Source: Adiantum capillus-veneris
Taxonomy: Eukaryota; Streptophyta; Polypodiopsida; Polypodiales; Pteridaceae
Direction: 5' to 3'
Assembly: GCA_014529385.2 (NCBI GenBank)
Contig: CM043971.1
Span: 28,353,709-28,417,708 of the forward strand
DNA length: 64,000 nucleotides
Part shown: positions 58,426 to 64,000 of the stretch, one piece after another
How positions within the stretch are numbered: position 1 is the first letter of the stretch
Layout of the letters: every line of letters begins with the position of its first letter
Position numbers and translations under genes: made by a program
The notes under the pieces: model-generated
Told to the model about the DNA's origin: nothing
The model's database searches: none
What the model saw: only the letters and a program-made list of their open reading frames with translations

Positions 58426-59162
58426 AGTCTATCGCGATAAGCTTGCTCATACAATTAGACAAGTAAAATTTTGATTGTGAATTCATAAAGCTAACAAGGC
58501 CTAATGACCCCAGATATCAAATCAAAGTGCAAATTTGCTCTATCTTGACCAAGTAACTGAGTCTATCGCGATAGACCAACTACTCTATCTTTGGGGGGAG
58601 GCTTTTCAAAAATTATCACAAGGATAGACTTGGGGAAGCATATGGAGGTAGTACACCAATTTTGAGACAAGATGGGCTCATATGACAAGAAGAGATAGAC
58701 TTGACAGCAGCTCAGAGTCAGAACAGGACACCTCAAGGGCAGACAATTAAAATTCACATGTGAGGGGTCAAGGGACCTTACATCAACTAGGAGAAGGCAG
58801 ACAGATGACTACAAAGCCAAAATATAACAAAATGACACTAAGTCCTAGTCTATCGCGATAGACTAAGAAGAATGACACAGGGCCATTTGATAAAAAAATG
58901 GAATCAACAGTTGGCTTCAACATGATGCAAGAGGGCTACCCACTAAGTTTGAGCCCAAAACAACACAAAATGAGGGAGATAGACCAACATCTCCTTGGAG
59001 GGAATCTGAAAAAATGAAAGTTGATCCAAAAGGGGATCACTTGACATCCATTTGAGATGGAAATGGGATCAAATCAAGTACAAGACATGAGGAACCAAAT
59101 GGTGGAGTCACATGTGGAAAATATATATCCTGTCAAAAGATAGCCTGTCTATCGCGATAGAC
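58426..59162 (+). repeat. Second palindrome array, before the 3' ORF
   Basis: The same AGTCTATCGCGATAGACT as in the 5' leader occurs at 58,426-58,443 (degenerate right arm), 58,560-58,577, 58,846-58,865 (perfect 20 nt) and 59,147-59,162. Steps are about 134, 287 and 299 bp. The ATG of the 3' ORF (59,458) lies about 304 bp after the last centre, as the Gag frame lies about 295 bp after the last copy of the first array. Confidence 0.92.
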
Positions 59163-59444
59163 TAGGCAGAATTTGTAATTAAGCTGATTTTCAATTTGTG
59201 ACTATAGGGTGACCTTACATTCCCTATGCACATACACCACACAAAATTTCAAGGCATTTGGACATGTTCTCCTTCATCAACAACATTAATTTGAAGTTGT
59301 CAGAGTCAGACACTGAAAGAGCTTGCCTATCTACTAACATTTTTCATTAACTCATCTTGGGACTAAGAGGGCTCACCTAGATGCATGCTTAAGTGATAAT
59401 CAATTTAGAAAAGAAGTACTATGTTTGTACATTAACCGTTACTT

Positions 59445-60077
59445 GTGAATACAGGATCCATGGACGCTTCTCCAGGAAAAAGAAAAGGCAAGAACCTGGC
59501 AACAGAGGGTGCAATACCCTATACACTTCTACCCAATTCATTAAAGCCAGCAGCCACATGGATACTTGCAGAATTGCAACAGGCAGCAACTTTCCAAATC
59601 TACCAAGGTTCCTATGTGGATGGCAAAGAAAATTTAGTGGATACAGTAATGATCCCCAAGGAGGCACAAAACTACCTGAAAAGATCACCGCAAAGATCGT
59701 GGCTGAAGAAAGTTGGCTTGTGGAACTTTGTTTCACTACCACGAGTGGGGATAGATTTCAAGAGGATACAACAACTAATTGAGACTATCCAAGAAGACGG
59801 AACTTGCAGGGTTGCAAGCATGGATAATGAGATGATGGAGATTCAGATCACCAAGGAAATAATCAAAGAAGCAAAATTGTCTGATCAGGGGGCCAACATG
59901 AGAGAAAGAAGGAAGAATCTCATAGTCTACCTGCAAAGATCCAAACTACCGTCTTTTGAACTCATAGCAAACCCAGAAGTAAGGGAACTGACACAGGTAT
60001 ACAGTCAATGTTTGTTGAGCTACAACAAGAGACCGCCTAGATACACTACACCACATGGGTCATCTCAACAACAATGA
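59445..60077 (+). CDS. 3' ORF of element 2, N-terminal domain
   Basis: Open for 210 codons. The likely start is ATG 59,458 (MDASPGKRKGKN), since 59,445 lies five codons upstream. A basic N-terminus is followed by a globular region: LKPAATWILAELQQAATFQI, SWLKKVGLWNFVSLPRVGID, RIQQLIETIQEDG, MMEIQITKEIIKEAKLS and ELTQVYSQCLLSYNKRPPRY. Element 1 has a diverged homologue (43,199-43,800). The ITKEIIKEAKL stretch recalls ITxxxIxxAL in plant transposon-associated ORFs (weak). There is no signal peptide, so an envelope-type role is not supported. It lies where env-like or extra ORFs sit in Athila/Tat elements. Confidence 0.6.
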   Translation: MNTGSMDASPGKRKGKNLATEGAIPYTLLPNSLKPAATWILAELQQAATFQIYQGSYVDGKENLVDTVMIPKEAQNYLKRSPQRSWLKKVGLWNFVSLPRVGIDFKRIQQLIETIQEDGTCRVASMDNEMMEIQITKEIIKEAKLSDQGANMRERRKNLIVYLQRSKLPSFELIANPEVRELTQVYSQCLLSYNKRPPRYTTPHGSSQQQ

Positions 60078-60091
60078 CCTAGGCTATGGGA

Positions 60092-61387
60092 ATGACACAT
60101 GAGTTCTATATAGATCATGCATCATATCTGTTTGAGGAAGTCACAAAACTACAGCAGGACAAACCAAATTACATTGCAAGAGGAGAAGTACTCACCAGAA
60201 TAGTATACCAGGCCATAGGAGCGGCAGATCAACTACCACCTGCTCCTCAATAGAACGATTGGCTGGTACTACGAGAGAATATTGAAGACAGAACACAAAG
60301 GCGAGTACCTCCCTCTACTAACACCATTGGAGGACGCAGGCTGGAAAGAGTCACCAGAAGTACATAGGAAAAGAGGGAAGAAGAAAGAAAAGCTGAAGAA
60401 GAGAACTTGAGATTAAAGAAGCGGAAAGCGGAAATTGAGAACAACACCAGATTGCAGAAGGTAGCAAAGATGGAAAGAATGCTAGAAGGCTTTGTACTAG
60501 AAAGATCTCTACGAGGCGATGTAGGCACCACTTGGAGGCCCTCTAGTAGCACTTACACATTAAGAACAAAGGATAAACACAATCCAGATTTTGAGTTGGA
60601 CTGGTTTGAGAGATACATCCAAGAGAGGAATGCCACGGATGAGCCAGAACTGACACTTGAAGAGGAGGATCTCCAAACCCTAAGGGATCAATTGAGGCCA
60701 ACTACACGAGATGAGGAAACACCATCTCTATCTCCAAGGCCAGAGACAAGTGAAAGACAATCAACTCCACCTGGTGACTCTCCTCCGCATTCAGAGAGCT
60801 CACATTGTGATGAGAGAGTTCCTACACCACCCAGTGGAGAAGAAGAAGAAGAAAGGACAGATGGCCATCTAAACATTGGAACAGTATCACACCTCGATAA
60901 AGGCAAGCATGCAGAGGTTGATCTGACAAGAGAAAAAGCTTTCTCCTCTCAAGAAATTGAGTTGGAAGCTACTATAAACCTAGATTTACAGTCAATGGAG
61001 ACTCTACTAAACCGAACAAGACTGCACAATAGGTTGTTAGCCGATCAGAACAGGGCAAACAAAAAGAAACTGGAAACAACCCATCAAGAGGTTTTGAAGT
61101 TGCAAGAGCAAAGAGATGACAACCTTAAACTGATCAGCATTAAAGATGCTGAGATCTTGGGTCTCAAAAGCAGAGTAAACCTACTCAAAGAAAATTTAAA
61201 GGAGTCAGAAAGTTTCAATGCCATTTGTGAAGATACCATAAACGTGTTTCTTGAAGATGTCAATGACAGAGATGAACAACTCCAGAGGTTAATGGCAGAA
61301 AAGCAAGATGCCCTGGAGACAGTAAAAAATTTGCAAGTCGTAATCGATGACCTACAAATTGAAGTGAAGGATTTGAGAGCAGTATAA
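60092..61387 (+). pseudogene. 3' ORF of element 2, acidic and coiled-coil part
   Basis: The frame from ATG 60,092 (MTHEFYIDHASYLFEEVTKL) continues past TAG 60,251 (shared with element 1) and TAG about 60,366, and is then open for 326 codons from 60,407. It holds a basic start (MRLKKRKAEIEN), a Ser/Pro/Glu-rich middle, and a long heptad-like coiled coil from about residue 180 to 326 (LADQNRANKKKLETTHQEVL, LKSRVNLLKENLKESESF, ALETVKNLQVVIDDLQIEVK). A frameshift at about 61,385 leads to the next part. It probably forms oligomers. Biological role unknown. Confidence 0.55.
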
Positions 61388-62856
61388 CGGACATACAGGC
61401 AAGGGAGATAGAAAGAGCAAAGAAACAAAAAACGTTGCTACCAACAACACTGGTGGTCCAACCGCAAGAAGAAGTGGAGGCACTAAAGAGAGAGCTGGAA
61501 TTGGAAAGAAAATAGAGATTAATGATAGCCGAAAGTGCGCTTAGAGCTGAGGATCAATTGCAAAGGAAAATCTCAGACTTACAAAGTGAACAACAACAAG
61601 GACCATCTCATGACAGTAAATTAGAAAGCCTCGTTTCCAAGTCCATCAAGGAAGAAAATGAAAATTTGCACAATAGAGTAAAAGAGTTAGAAGAGGCTGC
61701 AACCCAAAAGGAGATGGAATTTCAAACACTCCAAATCAATAATCGAACAATGACTGCACAAATTGCAAGTCTCCAAACTGCAAGACAACCCCAAGGGCAG
61801 GTGCGGGTGCACATGGTGCAAGCGGCCACGGATTTGGCTGACCTGGCAGAACTATATGGGGGAGATGATGAATATGAGGAAGGATCAGAGGACCAGGGGG
61901 CCACAGATACACAAAATGATCAAGTTGGCTCCACCAACCAAGAAGAAGACGAAGATTCAATCACAAAACTTGAAGAGCAGAAGCTGGCAGAAGAAATGGA
62001 AAAGCAATCAGATATGATGTGGTACAAGGCCATGCAATTAGAGAAGGAGATGCTACGAGGACTCTCCAGATCAGGAAAGACAACAACAGAGCTACGGGAA
62101 GAGTGAAATGCCCCGATGTTACCCTATGCTCTGCTGAAATATGAAACACTTACACATCAACGATAGCTAGCAAAGGAAGAACAAGTGCCACTATTTGAAG
62201 GAGAATTACAGGTTCGGGAACAATAAAGCAAAATAGTAGATAGCCAGCCAATGTGGAGGCGTCAGTGGCTTTTGGATCATCCTAAATACCTGATCCACTT
62301 AGTCAATGCACCACCTGAACTCAAAGATGATAGAACTTTCTTCCCAACACCGAGAACTTATACTTACAGCCAACATAAAGCTTTACAAAGTAGAAATCCC
62401 ACATGGCTGAATTATCTAGTTTTGCCAGGACCGACCGGAGGCGAAGGAGAGAAAATATCCGGTTCTTACATGGTGAAAACCCTTCAGGACGTCATTGCAG
62501 AATTCGGAGGCTCTCCCGACCTGTCCTGCAAAATGCTTTGTAAAATAGCTCGGACGTTTTTGGCCTGTCTCACAGCGTTTTTAGAAAGCTGTGGTTCAGA
62601 GTTTATAAATACAGAAAGAAACATATCGGAGCTATCATATGATCTAAGTGGGCCACCTACAGAGCCAGTTTTGTACGCATACTTCAGACGGCTCATGTTT
62701 TTGCCCAGCTACCATCTCCAAACATTCGAAGAAGCATTTTACACCGGCTTCTTCATGTACAAGTCAAATTTTTTTGGCCCATTAATGGCAAGCGAATCTA
62801 TGCGATACGATGCGTTTCTACATCAAATAAACCAGGAAGAAAGACAAAGACATTGA
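61388..62856 (+). pseudogene. 3' ORF of element 2, second coiled coil and C-terminal domain
   Basis: One frame with stops TAG 61,513, TGA 62,104, TAG about 62,164 and TAA about 62,224. 61,389-62,106 is coiled coil (ALKRELELERK, SALRAEDQLQRKISDLQSEQ, NLHNRVKELEEAATQKEMEF) and then acidic. 62,251-62,856 is a compact domain of 201 codons with WLLDHPKYLIHLVNAPPELK, PTWLNYLVLPG, CKMLCKIARTFLACLTAFLE and YAYFRRLMFLPSYHLQTFEE, ending 48 bp before the PPT. No family recognised. The pattern of one frame broken by point stops suggests one long ancestral protein spanning roughly 59.46-62.86 kb. Confidence 0.5.
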
Positions 62857-62891
62857 AGACAAAGCCAGTGATGTCGTGGTAGACATGAACT

Positions 62892-62904
62892 AGGAGGGGG
62901 GGAG
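62892..62904 (+). promoter_or_regulatory. 3' polypurine tract of element 2
   Basis: AGGAGGGGGGGAG directly abuts the TG of the 3' LTR, the standard position for the plus-strand primer. Confidence 0.85.
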
Positions 62905-63184
62905 TGTTAGAGCCCAACTCGTCCAACATTTGTAATGAGCCCACCTTGTAAAGACTATCAAATTCCCATTTTTATGTCAAAGATGTCTTATCATTTTGAT
63001 CCACTTGTCTGGGTTATGTAAAGATTAATTAGTCAGTCGGGACCCAGATATGTTCCCACTTTGTAATTATGATGAGTAGAACCCCATGTACATTTTTGAG
63101 CTAAGGTGACTAAAGTATAAAGGTCACCTTAGAACCATTTTTTGAATAAAATTTTTGAATTATTAATCCTGTGTTGTACGAGTC

Positions 63185-63187
<3 letters not shown>

Positions 63188-63278
<91 letters not shown>
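63188..63278 (+). repeat. (GA)n in the element 2 3' LTR
   Basis: About 91 nt of pure GA at the same place as in the 5' LTR. Confidence 0.92.
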
Positions 63279-63281
<3 letters not shown>

Positions 63282-63629
63282 TCTTATCCTTTTCGCTACG
63301 CGCATCTCCCTCACCGGATTCACGAAGAGACCACACCATCGCGGTAGCCTCTCCGAGAGCTATGCGCCCACGCCACGCATTCGCATCTTCGAACTGTTCG
63401 CGAGCGACCCTTCCACGAGCTTGTTTTGCTTGTAAGTAGCACAAACAGTGTCTGTTTTCAACAATCAAGTACTTTATGGAATGAGGGCGAGACTAGCTAC
63501 GCATAGATGTTCATAGACTTAGCTTTCGCACACTTTTAGGTTATGACCCGTGAGTCTATCGCGACTGTATTCGAGGTAGTTAGGGTTATAATCTGGTGAG
63601 ATTAGACTTATAGGTAAGTGTATCTTAGT

Positions 63630-63957
63630 GAGAGGATGGTGCCTAGCAAGTTTGAAGCGATTCCGAGTTCATTTGATGTGCAAACGGTGTTATGAGCGTT
63701 TAGGGATAGAGTGGGTTGAAGTTAACAAGGATTAGTGATTGATGCATCATAGAAGTGCGTATGTGTAGGTTGGTATCATCCTGACAAGCTAACGAGAGGA
63801 TGGTGCCTAGCAAGTTTGAAGCGATTCCGAGTTCATTTGATGTGCAAACGGTGTTATGAGCGTTTAGGAATAGAGTGGGTTGAAGTTAACAAGGATTAGT
63901 GATTGATGCATCATAGAAGTGCGTATGTGTAGGTTGGTATCAGCTTGACAAGCTAAC
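63630..63957 (+). repeat. 164-bp tandem duplication in the 3' LTR
   Basis: GAGAGGATGGTGCCTAGCAA occurs at 63,630 and 63,794, and the following sequence up to TGACAAGCTAACGAG is present twice. The 5' LTR (about 45,010-45,175) has a single copy, so the duplication arose after insertion, by copy error, or by later conversion. Confidence 0.9.
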
Positions 63958-64000
63958 GAGATTGCCTCCGTGCACCTATGGGTTAGTCGTGTCATCGGAT

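Larger units (their letters stand above)
44298..64000 (+). mobile_element. Giant Ty3/gypsy LTR retrotransposon, element 2
   Basis: Both LTRs are visible (44,298 and 62,905 starts), the second cut by the window end. The 18.6 kb between LTR starts places it among the very large plant elements (Ogre-like size), although here the extra length is a 3' module. Internal order: PBS, palindrome leader, Gag with long N-terminal extension, spacer, protease-RT-RNase H, two HHCC modules, integrase, second protease-like domain, Trp/Lys ORF, internal polypurine tract, noncoding region with palindromes, 3' ORF with coiled coils, and PPT. The target is the 3' ORF of element 1. The LTRs show about 15 differences in the first 170 bp and fewer later. 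Confidence 0.9.
62905..64000 (+). repeat. 3' LTR of element 2, truncated by the window
   Basis: Starts TGTTAGAGCCCAACTCG and matches the 5' LTR throughout, including TATA (about 63,112-63,127) and the half-palindrome GAGTCTATCGCGA (63,552-63,564). It is longer than the 5' LTR because of an internal duplication. Confidence 0.9.

Noticed and set aside
59458-62856. Envelope gene in the 3' ORF
   Set aside because: No signal peptide, no transmembrane segment and no furin-type site; the content is coiled coil and acidic linker.

Overview
The window is repeat-dominated nuclear DNA of a eukaryote, most likely a land plant with a large, retrotransposon-rich genome. The reasons are Ty3/gypsy elements with a tRNA-Asp type primer-binding site, a Ty1/copia element with a tRNA-Met type primer-binding site, a LINE with a YADD reverse transcriptase, a short GT-AG intron, an FCP1-type HAD phosphatase relic, and long GA/CT microsatellites. 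The species cannot be named from the sequence. I see no intact rRNA or tRNA gene and no CRISPR array.

Layout. (1) 1-6.5 kb: a satellite array with a period of about 167 bp. Its monomers carry a long near-perfect dyad built on GGCCCTAGGGCC. (2) 6.7-9.5 kb: a two-exon protein gene whose product looks like a ParB/sulfiredoxin-like domain followed by a beta-class (permuted) DNA-methyltransferase-like domain. It has one in-frame stop and degenerate catalytic motifs. (3) 9.5-17.6 kb: old duplications of this gene's 3' flank, full of CCCTATGGCC/GGCCATAGGG modules. They surround a broken FCP1-like phosphatase gene (14.4-15.6 kb) and a copy of its upstream exon (12.7 kb). (4) 17.6-20.2 kb: AT-rich DNA with no gene. 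(5) 20.4-21.1 kb: (C)n(CT)n tracts. (6) 21.8-24.6 kb: two minus-strand LINE fragments. (7) 24.6-44.3 kb: a giant Ty3/gypsy element (element 1) with a copia element nested in its integrase (33,523-38,323). (8) 44.3 kb to the window end: a second, related giant Ty3/gypsy element (element 2, about 19.7 kb within the window) inserted into the 3' ORF of element 1. The nesting order is LINE B, then element 1 into it, then the copia element and element 2 into element 1.

The two giant elements are diverged members of one lineage with unusual features. There are two tandem integrase HHCC zinc modules, a second retropepsin-like domain downstream of the integrase, and Gag zinc knuckles with CX2CX3HX4C spacing. 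There is an internal polypurine tract, a several-kilobase extra 3' ORF module with coiled coils, and a GA microsatellite just downstream of the LTR TATA box. Each element also carries its own CGCG-centred 18-22 bp palindrome, repeated about every 285-300 bp in the leader before gag and again before the 3' ORF. All the protein-coding regions carry stops, frameshifts or deletions. Element 2 has an otherwise open 1002-codon pol frame that has lost its YxDD catalytic box by an in-frame deletion.
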